Shown: positions 1 to 7,375, counted from the stretch's first letter. The stretch is 32,013 nt of DNA from Bordetella parapertussis (GCA_945887835.1 CAMCZQ010000017.1:1-32013), one strand, 5' to 3'. Translations and numbers: made by a program. The notes: generated by a model not told the origin, from the sequence alone.

Positions 1-1
1 C

Positions 2-499
2 ACGCTGACGGAAGAAGCTGATGATTTTGCTGTGTTCAAAGCGATCTTTGAAACCAACGTGATGGCCACAGTGTCAACGTTTGAGCCCTTTGTGCCGCAG
101 ATGATTAAGCGTCAAGGCGGCACGCTTGTGGGGATTGCGAGTGTGGCAGGTGTAAGAGGATTGCCGGGTGCCGGGGCATATAGCGCCTCAAAATCGGCCG
201 TGACCACCTACTGCGAAAGTTTGCGTCTAGAACTCAAGCCACATAACGTCGGTGTCGTGACGATTGCGCCTGGTTTTATTCGCACAGAGATGACCGAAAA
301 AAATCCTTATCACATGCCGTTTTTGATGGATGCTGAGGTGTTTGCAGTAAAAGCGCTCGCGGCAATCCACCAAAAAAAATCTTATGTCGTGATCCCTTGG
401 CAAATGGGGGTGGTGGGTAAGCTGATGCGCCTGCTGCCCAATTGGCTTTACGACAGGTTGGCCGTAAATGGGCCTCGCAAACCTAGGCGAGCAGGCTGA
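2..499 (+). CDS. Short-chain dehydrogenase/reductase (SDR), 5'-truncated by window edge
   Basis: The frame is open from base 2, so the start and the N-terminal NAD(P)-binding glycine motif lie outside the window. What remains is the C-terminal two thirds of a classical SDR: an NVMA segment (the conserved Asn region), a serine in IASVAG, and the catalytic Tyr/Lys pair in YSASK, followed by the usual APGFIRTEM stretch. The family carries out NAD(P)-dependent oxidoreduction of alcohols, ketones or sugars in the cytoplasm; the substrate cannot be read from this fragment. The C-terminus is basic (RKPRRAG). A GTG at 32 lies inside the domain and is not a believable start. Nothing ties it to the nicotinate genes further right. 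Confidence 0.85.
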   Translation, partial: TLTEEADDFAVFKAIFETNVMATVSTFEPFVPQMIKRQGGTLVGIASVAGVRGLPGAGAYSASKSAVTTYCESLRLELKPHNVGVVTIAPGFIRTEMTEKNPYHMPFLMDAEVFAVKALAAIHQKKSYVVIPWQMGVVGKLMRLLPNWLYDRLAVNGPRKPRRAG

Positions 500-526
500 G
501 TATTAGCAGCCTGTTTGCTTAGAGAA

Positions 527-652
527 TCATCTAAGTATCAAGATAACGATAGTGCTCAACGAGACGAAAGCGCTGACGATGAGCGTCGTCACAAACATCG
601 TTGTTTTTGCTCTTTCTTCGTCACTGAACCGGTATGTGATGTATTTCAACAT
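527..652 (-). CDS. 41-aa single-span membrane protein, unknown function
   Basis: This short frame starts at ATG 652 with a well-placed GAGGA ribosome binding site about 7 bases upstream and ends with TGA at 527. The first 18 residues are polar and charged (MLKYITYRFSDEERAKTT). The rest is one continuous hydrophobic segment (MFVTTLIVSAFVSLSTIVILIL) ending in a single Arg, so it is predicted to be a one-helix inner-membrane protein. It follows the 144-aa membrane gene by only 18 bases on the same strand, so the two are probably co-transcribed. The end of the larger protein has a similar arrangement (a Tyr/Lys/Thr-rich turn followed by a SLIVSVLTALL helix), which might reflect duplication. I do not recognise a family. 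The ribosome binding site and operon position make it more credible than a chance frame. Confidence 0.55.
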   Translation of the reverse strand: MLKYITYRFSDEERAKTTMFVTTLIVSAFVSLSTIVILILR

Positions 653-670
653 TGAATTTCCTCAAAAAAT

Positions 671-1105
671 TTAAATAACAAAATGTAAAATGGAAGACAG
701 TAGTGCGGTCAAGACGCTGACAATGAGTGAGCCAAACAATGTTTTGTAGTGAGTGACCCAAGCTTTAAGAGAGTATGGTGCCATCAGATATTTTGTATTG
801 AATACTGCTCCACCAGCCGCTAATACCACTGCAAGAAACATCATTAGGCTAAGCAAAAAAAGTAATGAGCCGCTGTGAGGGAAGGTCGCAAAATTTTCAC
901 GAGAAGCATTGAGGTATTCAAACAGCGCTGAGGCGCCCATTGCGATGGCTGCCCAGCACCACTGCCCATCTTTTGCCAAGGCAATTAATCTAACCTCTAC
1001 CCCGAGGGGCAGTGGCAAGATTTTAAACGGCAAAATACCTAGTATGGGTAAGAAAAATGGTAACAAAATGTTAATGACTAGCCACCCAACGTGCTCGAAT
1101 GTCAT
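671..1105 (-). CDS. Hypothetical inner-membrane protein, 144 aa, about four TM segments
   Basis: I do not recognise this protein. It has about four hydrophobic segments: near residues 8-30, 48-64 (CWAAIAMGASALF), 80-104 (LLFLLSLMMFLAVVLAAGG) and 120-142 at the C-terminus. It lacks a signal peptide with a cleavage site and has no obvious catalytic motif. The start at 1105 has a weak AAAGG upstream. A promoter-like pair (TTGAAT, 17 bases, TAAAAA) precedes it at about 1141-1169, just beyond a hairpin that probably ends the upstream phosphatase transcript. It forms a two-gene unit with the 41-aa protein at 527-652. The area looks richer in A+T than its surroundings, which would fit an acquired gene pair. 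Confidence 0.6.
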   Translation of the reverse strand: MTFEHVGWLVINILLPFFLPILGILPFKILPLPLGVEVRLIALAKDGQWCWAAIAMGASALFEYLNASRENFATFPHSGSLLFLLSLMMFLAVVLAAGGAVFNTKYLMAPYSLKAWVTHYKTLFGSLIVSVLTALLSSILHFVI

Positions 1106-1140
1106 GACGAACCTTTAGCAAAATTTTCATTCAGCCAAGG

Positions 1141-1169
1141 TTTTTATCATGCGTTAAATTTCGATTCAA
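1141..1169 (-). promoter_or_regulatory. Candidate sigma70 promoter for the small membrane-protein pair
   Basis: On the minus strand, TTGAAT (1169-1164) is separated by 17 bases from TAAAAA (1146-1141). Each matches the consensus at 4 of 6 positions. It lies about 36 bases before the start of the 144-aa gene and after the hairpin at 1170-1199. Motif support is weak. Confidence 0.3.
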
Positions 1170-1199
1170 AGAGAGCGAGACAAGTTTGTCTCGCTCTTT
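1170..1199 (-). terminator. Hairpin, probable terminator after the histidine phosphatase gene
   Basis: The arms AGAGCGAGACAA and TTGTCTCGCTCT are perfectly complementary (12 bp, extendable by a G-U and an A-T), with a minimal loop. On the minus strand the stem is followed by TTTGAAT, a short U-rich run. It lies between the end of the phosphatase gene (1268) and the start of the next minus-strand gene (1105), as expected for a terminator. The U-tract is short, so efficiency is uncertain. Confidence 0.55.
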
Positions 1200-1267
1200 C
1201 AGTTGCCACTAAAGGAAGATGTCACTCATATCGAGTCAATCAAACGCTTGTGTTGAGCGCAGCAGAA

Positions 1268-1918
1268 TCAAGACGACGTAATGTCGTCACTCGCGCCGCG
1301 TTCTAGGTGACGTACGTCGCCCCAGTTGATGAGTTTCCAACCGTCTTTTGAAACGCTTAAACGATTCAAACTTGCGTTCAGCAACGGCGCCTCGCGCGGG
1401 ACGCGCAGGCTGACTTGGGTGGCGTGGCGCCAAATGATATCCATGGCACCACCGTGGCTCACTACCATCACGCGTTGACCACGATGTTTTGCTGCGATGT
1501 CATCAATCGCTTGCACGACGCGTTGATGAAAAAATCCTAACGATTCGCCACCTGGTAGTTCAGCATCAGGATCACGGCTGCGCCACACTTTTGCAGCCTC
1601 AGGCGCGTGCTGATCCATCTCGCCATAGACCAACCCTTGCAACACACCGAAGTGGCGCTCACGTACACCGGGCTCGATATTGAGAGGCAAGCCAAGCGCA
1701 TCTGCCAAAATGCTGGCGGTATGGTGCGCGCGCTTGAGGTCGCTGGTGTAGATGGCATCAACGCCATCACCCGTTGCCTTGAGCGTTGCAAGATGCTTGC
1801 CCAGCGCTTGTGCTTGTTCGATGCCTTTTTCATTAAGCGGGATATCTTCCCAGCCTTGCACACGGCGTACAACATTCCAGGGCGTTTCGCCGTGCCTCAC
1901 TACCCAAATTTCGGTCAT
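1268..1918 (-). CDS. Histidine phosphatase family protein (phosphoglycerate mutase-like)
   Basis: A 216-aa protein of the histidine phosphatase (branch 1) superfamily. The phospho-accepting RHGE motif is at residues 8-11 (VVRHGETPWN), followed by the usual LNEKG element, an Arg in SDLKRAHHTA, a Glu/Arg/His patch (GVRERHFGVLQG) and the second catalytic His in VVSHGGAMD near residue 155. The family includes cofactor-dependent phosphoglycerate mutases and many broad or specific phosphatases. The sequence alone does not settle the substrate; a GpmB/CobC-type phosphatase is more likely than a glycolytic mutase given the length and the absence of mutase-specific insertions. It is cytoplasmic. It seems to be transcribed alone, with a hairpin downstream at 1170-1199. 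Confidence 0.85.
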   Translation of the reverse strand: MTEIWVVRHGETPWNVVRRVQGWEDIPLNEKGIEQAQALGKHLATLKATGDGVDAIYTSDLKRAHHTASILADALGLPLNIEPGVRERHFGVLQGLVYGEMDQHAPEAAKVWRSRDPDAELPGGESLGFFHQRVVQAIDDIAAKHRGQRVMVVSHGGAMDIIWRHATQVSLRVPREAPLLNASLNRLSVSKDGWKLINWGDVRHLERGASDDITSS

Positions 1919-2028
1919 GCTAAGTATCCAAATTGTAGAAGTTCACGTCATTCACGGATAACGTGTTGGCGACAGGGGCGCTGTACGTAGCGACGACAAG
2001 TCTAATCCGTTTGTATTGCGGTGACGTC

Positions 2029-3222
2029 TCAGTGATGAACAACGCTCGGGATGACGGTGGCAGGGGGCGTGTTACGACTACGCCCGCAACGCACTAGTCC
2101 ATCAATCATCACCATGCCAATGCCTGGAATATCGCCGAGTTTGACGCTGTCGAGTAGGTCGCGCCCAGCGGTGTGTTGTGCGCGATCCATAAATACCAAA
2201 TCAGCCGCACGCTCAGGTTCAATCAGGCCGCAGTTTAAATCACGCATGCGTGCGGTGTTGCCCGTGGCAAAACAGAATACCAATTCAGGGGGGATGTTGC
2301 CCAAGCTTGAAAGCAAGGCGATCATGCGCAAAATACCCAGAGGCTGCACGCCCGAGCCTGCAGGCCCGTCGGTACCCAAAATGACTCGATGTGGGCATTT
2401 GAGTTGCATAGCTGCTTGCGCTGCAGCGATCGCGATTTTTTCATTGCCATTGTGTACGATTTCGATACCGCGTGTGGATTTTTCGCACAGTTCGCAGACA
2501 TGTGCTTCCGAGAGCGACGTGTGACCGCCGTTGATGTGACCGATAATATCGGCGTCGGCCTCAAGGACCACATCTTTATCGATCAAGCCAGAGCCTGGAA
2601 TTGAGGGCCCGCCCGTGTGGATGGTGCTTTGAATGCCGTATTTGCGGGCCCACGCCACCATTTTTGCGGCTTCTTCGCCCGCCTTGACTGAACCCAAGCC
2701 CACTTCACCCAAGAGCTTGACGCCGGCCTCAGCCAGTTCTTTGAAGTCTTGTTCGACCATACCCTGTTCGATGACCGGTGCGCCCGCTAAGACTTTGACG
2801 CCACCCGGGCGAAAGTTATCAAACGCGCGTTGCGCGGTGATGGCCAGTGCTTTGAGCCCGACGATATCCTTAGGCCGGCCAGGCAAGTGCACCTCGCCCG
2901 CAGAAATCATTGTGGTGACACCGCCATTAAGCGTCGACTCAATCCAGCCGATTTGATTTTGGCGCGGTGTCCAATCGCCAAACACAGGATGCACATGGCT
3001 ATCAATCAAGCCGGGTGCCACGCACGTGTTGTGCGCGTCGATGATTGTTTTTGCATGAGAGATATCGCAGTCTTTTTCTTTACCGACTGCCACAATCAAC
3101 CCATCGTTGATGACAATCGTATCCGCAGATAGGATTGGTTGGTCTAGATCGCCTGACAAAAGCAAGCCAATGTTTTTGATGACGACTTTGCCTGATTTTT
3201 CGCTTGCTAGAACTTCTGCCAT
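2029..3222 (-). CDS. ena: Enamidase-like amidohydrolase (1,4,5,6-tetrahydro-6-oxonicotinate ring opening)
   Basis: A 397-aa metal-dependent amidohydrolase. The metal-binding signature is visible: H76 and H78 in SHVHP, E173 in LLGEVGLG (probable bridging ligand), H202 in IHTGG, H229 in IIGHINGG and D285 in GTDGPAG. A small beta-sandwich domain is split between the N-terminus and the last ~60 residues (AADLVFMD). Overall pattern and length fit enamidase, the Fe/Zn enzyme of Eubacterium barkeri that hydrolyses 1,4,5,6-tetrahydro-6-oxonicotinate to 2-formylglutarate and ammonia. This identity rests on family resemblance plus context (6-hydroxynicotinate reductase, nicotinate hydroxylase and Fpr nearby). 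It is the last gene of the leftward operon, 32 bases after the TetR gene, with a good AGGAG before ATG 3222. An imidazolonepropionase- or dihydropyrimidinase-like enzyme is the main alternative. Confidence 0.75.
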   Translation of the reverse strand: MAEVLASEKSGKVVIKNIGLLLSGDLDQPILSADTIVINDGLIVAVGKEKDCDISHAKTIIDAHNTCVAPGLIDSHVHPVFGDWTPRQNQIGWIESTLNGGVTTMISAGEVHLPGRPKDIVGLKALAITAQRAFDNFRPGGVKVLAGAPVIEQGMVEQDFKELAEAGVKLLGEVGLGSVKAGEEAAKMVAWARKYGIQSTIHTGGPSIPGSGLIDKDVVLEADADIIGHINGGHTSLSEAHVCELCEKSTRGIEIVHNGNEKIAIAAAQAAMQLKCPHRVILGTDGPAGSGVQPLGILRMIALLSSLGNIPPELVFCFATGNTARMRDLNCGLIEPERAADLVFMDRAQHTAGRDLLDSVKLGDIPGIGMVMIDGLVRCGRSRNTPPATVIPSVVHH

Positions 3223-3254
3223 GCTGATCTCCTGGATAACTCAAGCACCACGAT

Positions 3255-3920
3255 TTAACGGACCACTGTTCGTTGCACCGCATCGACAACAAACGCTTCC
3301 CACTGTTTGAAGGTGGCTGGCGCTTCAAGATTTTCGCCTAAAAAGGCGGACAACGTGAAGCGATTTGATTGGTAAAAATAACCTAGGGCGGCGATCATCA
3401 TGTACAGATCGCGCGAGGACAGGTCTTTTCTAAATACTCCTTGTTCGACGCCGCAGACCAAGACCTGATCGACCACGCCAATTGCAGGCGAAGAATATTC
3501 GCGAGCCTTGCTCGATTTTGCAATATGCTTGCCGCCGTGTAGATTCTCGCTGTTTAACAGCGTCACAAATTCTGGATTTTTTTTGTAATACTGCAAAATG
3601 AATTGCACCACTTGTTTTAACGCGACCAAAGGTTGTGTGGTGTCGAGTTTAAGCGCAGCTTCGGCATCGTTAAAGCGCCGGTAGGTCTCTTCAAGCGCCG
3701 CCACAAACAAGCCTTCTTTGTTGCCAAAGTAGTAATAGATCATGCGATCGTGCGAGTTGGCGGCTTTCGAGATCTGATCAATGCTGCCACCGTCTAAGCC
3801 ATGCTTGGCGAAGATTTTGATGGCAGCGCGCAAGATGTTCTCGCGTGTGGTTTCCGCCGAGCGTTCTCTGGCCCCTATTTGTCGCGGCGACTTAATGGGT
3901 GCCGGCGCGGTGGGACTCAT
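3255..3920 (-). CDS. TetR-family transcriptional regulator of the nicotinate block
   Basis: A 221-aa regulator with an N-terminal TetR DNA-binding domain at about residues 20-70 (TRENILRAAIKIFAKHG, then the recognition-helix region HDRMIYYYFGNKEGLF). The remaining all-helical portion is the ligand-binding/dimerisation domain. The first ~18 residues are Pro/Ala/Arg rich and probably disordered. Its ATG overlaps the fpr stop (ATGA at 3917-3920), so it is translationally coupled to fpr and would be autoregulated from the divergent promoter region. The 16-bp dyads at 4782-4797 and 4804-4819 are its likely operators. The TetR repressor NicS controls nicAB in Pseudomonas putida, so a functional parallel is plausible, but orthology was not tested. 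The effector would be expected to be nicotinate, 6-hydroxynicotinate or a reduced product. Confidence 0.85.
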   Translation of the reverse strand: MSPTAPAPIKSPRQIGARERSAETTRENILRAAIKIFAKHGLDGGSIDQISKAANSHDRMIYYYFGNKEGLFVAALEETYRRFNDAEAALKLDTTQPLVALKQVVQFILQYYKKNPEFVTLLNSENLHGGKHIAKSSKAREYSSPAIGVVDQVLVCGVEQGVFRKDLSSRDLYMMIAALGYFYQSNRFTLSAFLGENLEAPATFKQWEAFVVDAVQRTVVR

Positions 3921-4690
3921 TGTTCGACGAAAGCCCGTTCAATCACATAGTCGCCTGGTTTGGTGGTGTTACCTTCATTAAAGCCGCGCTGCTCGAGCAT
4001 GGTCTTTAAATCGCGCAATAAGCCGGGGCTGCCGCAAATCATGATGCGGTCTTGCATGCGGTCTAAAGCAGGCAGGCCTAGATCTTTAAAGAGCTTTTCG
4101 TTTTCGACCAGGGTAGTGATCCGGCCCATTTGTTTATATTGCTCACGCGTGACGGTTGGGTAGTAGCGTAACTGCTTAGTGACCATTTCACCTAAAAATT
4201 CGTGTTGCGGAAGTTCTTGAGTCAGGTAGTCATGGTAGGCGAGTTCGGCGACCTCACGCACCGAATGGACCAAAATGACCTCTTCAAATTTCTCGTAGGT
4301 TTCGGGGTCGCGGATCACGCTTAAAAAGGGCGCTAACCCCGTGCCAGACGCAAACATATACAAGCGTTTGGCCGGTAACAGATAGTCAATCAGCAGCGTG
4401 CCGGTGGGTTTGCGGCCCACTACGATTGAGTCACCGACCTTGATGTGTTGCAGCTTTGAGGTGAGCGGGCCGTCTTCGACCTTGATACTTAAAAACTCAA
4501 GGTGCTCTTCGTAATTGGCGCTCACAATACTGTAGGCGCGTAACAGCGGTTTGTGATTGACTCGCAGTCCGATCATGGTGAAGTGTCCGTTACTAAAACG
4601 TAAAGACGGATCGCGGGTGGTGGTGAAGCTAAACAGGCCCTCAGTCCAGTGGTGTACGGATAAAACGGTTTCTTCGTTGAAGGCGCTCAT
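3917..4690 (-). CDS. fpr: Ferredoxin/flavodoxin-NADP+ reductase
   Basis: A 257-aa bacterial Fpr-type flavoprotein. It shows the FAD-binding RAYSIVSA motif, the following LSIKVEDGPLTS segment, the NADP-binding ASGTGLAPF motif and the ICGSPGLL segment. I place the start at ATG 4690 (MSAFNEETVL), where Fpr proteins usually begin; the frame stays open to 4798, but the extra 36 residues resemble no part of the family and would overlap the operator region. Fpr moves electrons between NADPH and ferredoxin or flavodoxin in the cytoplasm. As first gene of the leftward operon, facing the 6-hydroxynicotinate reductase gene, it probably supplies low-potential electrons for ring reduction. No ferredoxin gene is present in the window. 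It may be a second, pathway-dedicated copy beside a housekeeping fpr. Confidence 0.88.
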   Translation of the reverse strand: MSAFNEETVLSVHHWTEGLFSFTTTRDPSLRFSNGHFTMIGLRVNHKPLLRAYSIVSANYEEHLEFLSIKVEDGPLTSKLQHIKVGDSIVVGRKPTGTLLIDYLLPAKRLYMFASGTGLAPFLSVIRDPETYEKFEEVILVHSVREVAELAYHDYLTQELPQHEFLGEMVTKQLRYYPTVTREQYKQMGRITTLVENEKLFKDLGLPALDRMQDRIMICGSPGLLRDLKTMLEQRGFNEGNTTKPGDYVIERAFVEQ

Positions 4691-4781
4691 GGTCGGGTAG
4701 GGGTCAGATAAATTGAAAGTAGGGGCCGCCCCAACAAATACATTGCGAGCTTGCGGGGGATGCATTAAATTAAACAATAAA

Positions 4782-4797
4782 TGTAGTGAATGCAACA
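4782..4797. promoter_or_regulatory. Candidate TetR operator, copy 1
   Basis: TGTAGTGAATGCAACA is an imperfect dyad whose half-sites resemble those of the perfect copy starting 22 bp further right. It lies between fpr and the 6-hydroxynicotinate reductase gene, close to the expected fpr promoter. Assignment to the adjacent TetR protein is inferred from position and symmetry. Confidence 0.55.
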
Positions 4798-4803
4798 CTA
4801 AAT

Positions 4804-4819
4804 TGTAGCAAATGCTACA
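4804..4819. promoter_or_regulatory. Candidate TetR operator, copy 2 (perfect 7-bp arms)
   Basis: TGTAGCAAATGCTACA has perfect inverted arms TGTAGCA/TGCTACA around AA. Start-to-start distance from copy 1 is 22 bp, about two helical turns, so two dimers would bind on the same DNA face. Candidate promoter elements for the rightward operon (TTGTGT at 4833, AT-rich run at about 4856) follow directly but are weak. Confidence 0.6.
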
Positions 4820-4888
4820 TTAAATGTTAGCCTTGTGTTGTAATTTAACCAACGATTAAAAGGCAATAAGCGTTCAACCCGCCGCGAC

Positions 4889-6478
4889 ATGACCGAACAC
4901 ACAAAAACCGACGGGCTGTCTGCGCAGCAGTCCGAAACAGAGAAAGAGGCGACTGCGGGAGTGTCGGCAGGGCAGTCGCGCGCCTCAGGCGCGGTCAAGA
5001 TTGAGTGCAACGCGTGTCCAGTGTTGTGTCAGATCAGCGCCGGACGCACAGGCGCCTGCGATCGGTATGCCAACCAAGAGGGAGTTTTGATTCGGGTCGA
5101 CCCCGTGGTGGTGCTCAAGCGCGCCTTGCAGTCGGCTGAGCCTACCTTAGTGCCCTTTGCGCCCAGTGCCTCTGACGACGCGTGGGGCGGAGATCTGATG
5201 CACACCAATGAGGTCTTCATCACGGGCGTGGGATCCTCAACGACCTACCCAGATTACAAGCCAGCGCCGTTTATTGTGGGCTCGCAAATAGACGGCGTTG
5301 ATATGGTGACCGTCGTGACCGAAGGTATCTTTAGTTACTGCAGCTTAAAAGTCAAAATTGACACCGACCGTTATTTGGGACCAGAGCAGGCCAACGTGCT
5401 GTGCCGCGGCGAGGTGGTTGGCCACGTCACGACCGCCGAGTACGGTTCGCAGATGCTCTCATTAGGCGGCGTTCATCACTTAACCGGTGGCAGCAAAAAA
5501 GAGGGCCGCATCACCATGGAGCTGATGCAGACGCTTGGCAACAAAGCTGCGGCTGAGTTAAGTATCGAGGGTGGTGCCACCCTTGTGATTCAGGCTGGGT
5601 GTGCGCCCATTGTCAATGGCGTGGTCGAACAGCGCATGCGGGTTGGTTGCGGCTCGGCCGCGATTGGTATTTTTGCGCAACAATTTTTTGAGCTGGCCGA
5701 TGAGGTCGTGGTGGTTGACGATCACATCACAGGTGTCTTGACCGAACATCAGGCGGGGTGTTGCCTAGATATGCCTGCTTCAGGAATCAGCATACGCGGA
5801 CGCCGCTCGACACCTGGGCGATATTTTCAAGTGGCGAACCCTGGTACTGGCTGGGGGGGAACAGATATTTCAGACCCCTTGGCGATCATTGAAAAGTGGG
5901 ATCCCAAGCGTGCCTGGCCCGGCTTGCGCTTGCTGATGACTTCGACCACCGGCGAGCATGCCGCGTGGTATGTGCTCGATGACCAGCTTTGTCCCGTGCA
6001 GCAGCCAATGCCTGAGGCGGTGCAGGGCGTGATCGACCGGATCGGTGAAAACTGCGAACCATCGCTCACTACCGTATTGTTTTTAGGTGGTGCCGGAGGC
6101 AGTTTGCGAGCCGGTGTCACCGATAACCCAGTATTGCTCACGCGCGCCATTAAAAAAGCCTTGGTCAATGTCACCTGCGGCGGTGCACCAGCCTATGTCT
6201 GGCCCGGAGGGGGGATCACTGTCATGGTCGATGTTTTGCGCATGCCCGATAACAGCTTTGGCACGGTGCCCACGCCGGCGATCGTCGCGCCCTTTGAATT
6301 CAGCATGCGTGCCGACGAATTCAAACGGCTCGGAGGCCATATCGCTTATGTGCGGCCGCTGCAAGAGGTGTTGCAGCGTGGCGCCTGGCATCACGATGGC
6401 GCACCCACTGCGCGCAAGTGGGTGGTACAGCCAACAGAAAACGCGTGGCCCTTGGGCCAGCCACCGCTGCTTGGATAA
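4889..6478 (+). CDS. hnr: 6-hydroxynicotinate reductase-like Fe-S protein
   Basis: A 529-aa protein matching my recollection of the 6-hydroxynicotinate reductase family. The E. barkeri enzyme reduces 6-hydroxynicotinate to 1,4,5,6-tetrahydro-6-oxonicotinate using reduced ferredoxin and is reported to hold covalent flavin, one [2Fe-2S] and two [4Fe-4S] clusters. After a polar ~35-residue leader there is a tight cysteine cluster C40, C43, C47, C57 (CNACPVLC...GAC), a probable [4Fe-4S] site. Further conserved-looking cysteines lie in FSYCSLKV, NVLCRGE, QAGCAP, RVGCGSA, QAGCCLD and VTCGGAP. Glycine-rich stretches (GGAGGS, WPGGG) sit in the C-terminal third. It is the first gene of the rightward operon and faces fpr across a shared operator region. 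No strong ribosome binding site precedes ATG 4889, so an internal start before C40 is possible. The canonical ApbE flavinylation motif was not found. Confidence 0.75.
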   Translation: MTEHTKTDGLSAQQSETEKEATAGVSAGQSRASGAVKIECNACPVLCQISAGRTGACDRYANQEGVLIRVDPVVVLKRALQSAEPTLVPFAPSASDDAWGGDLMHTNEVFITGVGSSTTYPDYKPAPFIVGSQIDGVDMVTVVTEGIFSYCSLKVKIDTDRYLGPEQANVLCRGEVVGHVTTAEYGSQMLSLGGVHHLTGGSKKEGRITMELMQTLGNKAAAELSIEGGATLVIQAGCAPIVNGVVEQRMRVGCGSAAIGIFAQQFFELADEVVVVDDHITGVLTEHQAGCCLDMPASGISIRGRRSTPGRYFQVANPGTGWGGTDISDPLAIIEKWDPKRAWPGLRLLMTSTTGEHAAWYVLDDQLCPVQQPMPEAVQGVIDRIGENCEPSLTTVLFLGGAGGSLRAGVTDNPVLLTRAIKKALVNVTCGGAPAYVWPGGGITVMVDVLRMPDNSFGTVPTPAIVAPFEFSMRADEFKRLGGHIAYVRPLQEVLQRGAWHHDGAPTARKWVVQPTENAWPLGQPPLLG

Positions 6479-6483
6479 GCGAG

Positions 6484-7368
6484 ATGGAGCCGACCTCACA
6501 AGAACTGTCGCAAGGGCGCCGCCATTTTCAGCACGGACCCATCGACATCATCGCGTACGCTGAAGGTGACGCGGCGAGTGTTGCGCGCGCACACGAGGCA
6601 GCCTGGCACAGATTTGGTCAAATCCTGCCAGAGTTAGTGTGCGAACTCACTGAGCTTCGCAGGCCTGTGCTTTACCCGGTCGCGTTAAAGGGCCCCATCG
6701 CGCAGTTGATGTGGCAAGCGTGCAAGGACTGCTTAATCGAAGCGGATGCAGAGGCGTTTTTAACTCCCATGGCTGCAGTGGCGGGTTCGGTTGCGCAAGA
6801 TTTAAGCGCCTGTTATCACCTGCCCGGGATCCGACGTGCTTGGCTCAACAATGGTGGGGATATCGCGTTGTATCTCACCGAAGATACTGCTGTTTCGGTG
6901 GGTCTGTTTGCTGATTTGGCGCGCTTTGACGAGACCCAACTGGTGGCTGGCGTACAGACCGATGCCGTGTTTGAGGTCAGGCATGGCATGGGGATTGCCG
7001 GTATTGCAACGAGCGGCTGGCGCGGTCGAAGTTTTTCGTTAGGGATCGCCGATAGCGTGACCGTCTTTGCCGCGAGTGCGTCGCAGGCTGACGCTGCCGC
7101 AACCGTGATTGCCAATGCGGTCAACGTGGTGGACGCGCGCATCGGTCGCGAACCTGCAGCGACGCTCAAAGACGACTCTGACCTCGGGCAGCGTCTGGTG
7201 ACAGTGGCCGTTCCCGAGCTCAGCCAAGAACAAGTCCGCAGTGCGCTTGAGGCGGGTCTAAAAAAAGCACACACGCTCAGGCAGAACGGTTTAATCTGTG
7301 CCAGTGTTTTAAGTTGTCAGGGGTGGTTTGTCAGTACCGAAACCACTCGCATCCAACGTCTGTCCTAG
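6484..7368 (+). CDS. UPF0280 family protein (ApbE-like fold), candidate flavin transferase
   Basis: A 294-aa protein of family UPF0280, structurally assigned to the ApbE-like superfamily. Diagnostic stretches are TPMAAVAGSVAQDL, WLNNGGDIALYL, a GIATSGWRGRSFSLGIADSVTVFA block and NAVNVVDARIGREPA. I start it at ATG 6484, five bases after the preceding stop, rather than at the in-frame ATG 6418 inside the upstream gene. The biochemical role of UPF0280 is not established. Classical ApbE proteins attach FMN covalently to target proteins from FAD. Because 6-hydroxynicotinate reductase has covalent flavin in E. barkeri, the immediate neighbourhood suggests this protein may load flavin onto the reductase; that is inference. 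A direct catalytic role in nicotinate breakdown is also possible. Confidence 0.8.
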   Translation: MEPTSQELSQGRRHFQHGPIDIIAYAEGDAASVARAHEAAWHRFGQILPELVCELTELRRPVLYPVALKGPIAQLMWQACKDCLIEADAEAFLTPMAAVAGSVAQDLSACYHLPGIRRAWLNNGGDIALYLTEDTAVSVGLFADLARFDETQLVAGVQTDAVFEVRHGMGIAGIATSGWRGRSFSLGIADSVTVFAASASQADAAATVIANAVNVVDARIGREPAATLKDDSDLGQRLVTVAVPELSQEQVRSALEAGLKKAHTLRQNGLICASVLSCQGWFVSTETTRIQRLS

Positions 7369-7375
7369 GGTCACT

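Noticed and set aside
4691-4798. 36-residue N-terminal extension of fpr
   Set aside because: It resembles no Fpr N-terminus and runs into the operator region; the internal ATG 4690 fits the family start.
4889-6478. Considered a ring-opening amidohydrolase of the barbiturase/cyanuric acid hydrolase type
   Set aside because: The N-terminal C-x2-C-x3-C-x9-C cluster and many other cysteines point to an Fe-S reductase, and a separate amidohydrolase is already encoded.
4889-6478. Searched for a canonical ApbE flavinylation motif in the 6-hydroxynicotinate reductase-like protein
   Set aside because: Only loose resemblances exist (RTGAC in the Cys cluster, DGAPTA near the C-terminus); neither fits the motif, so no flavin site is annotated.
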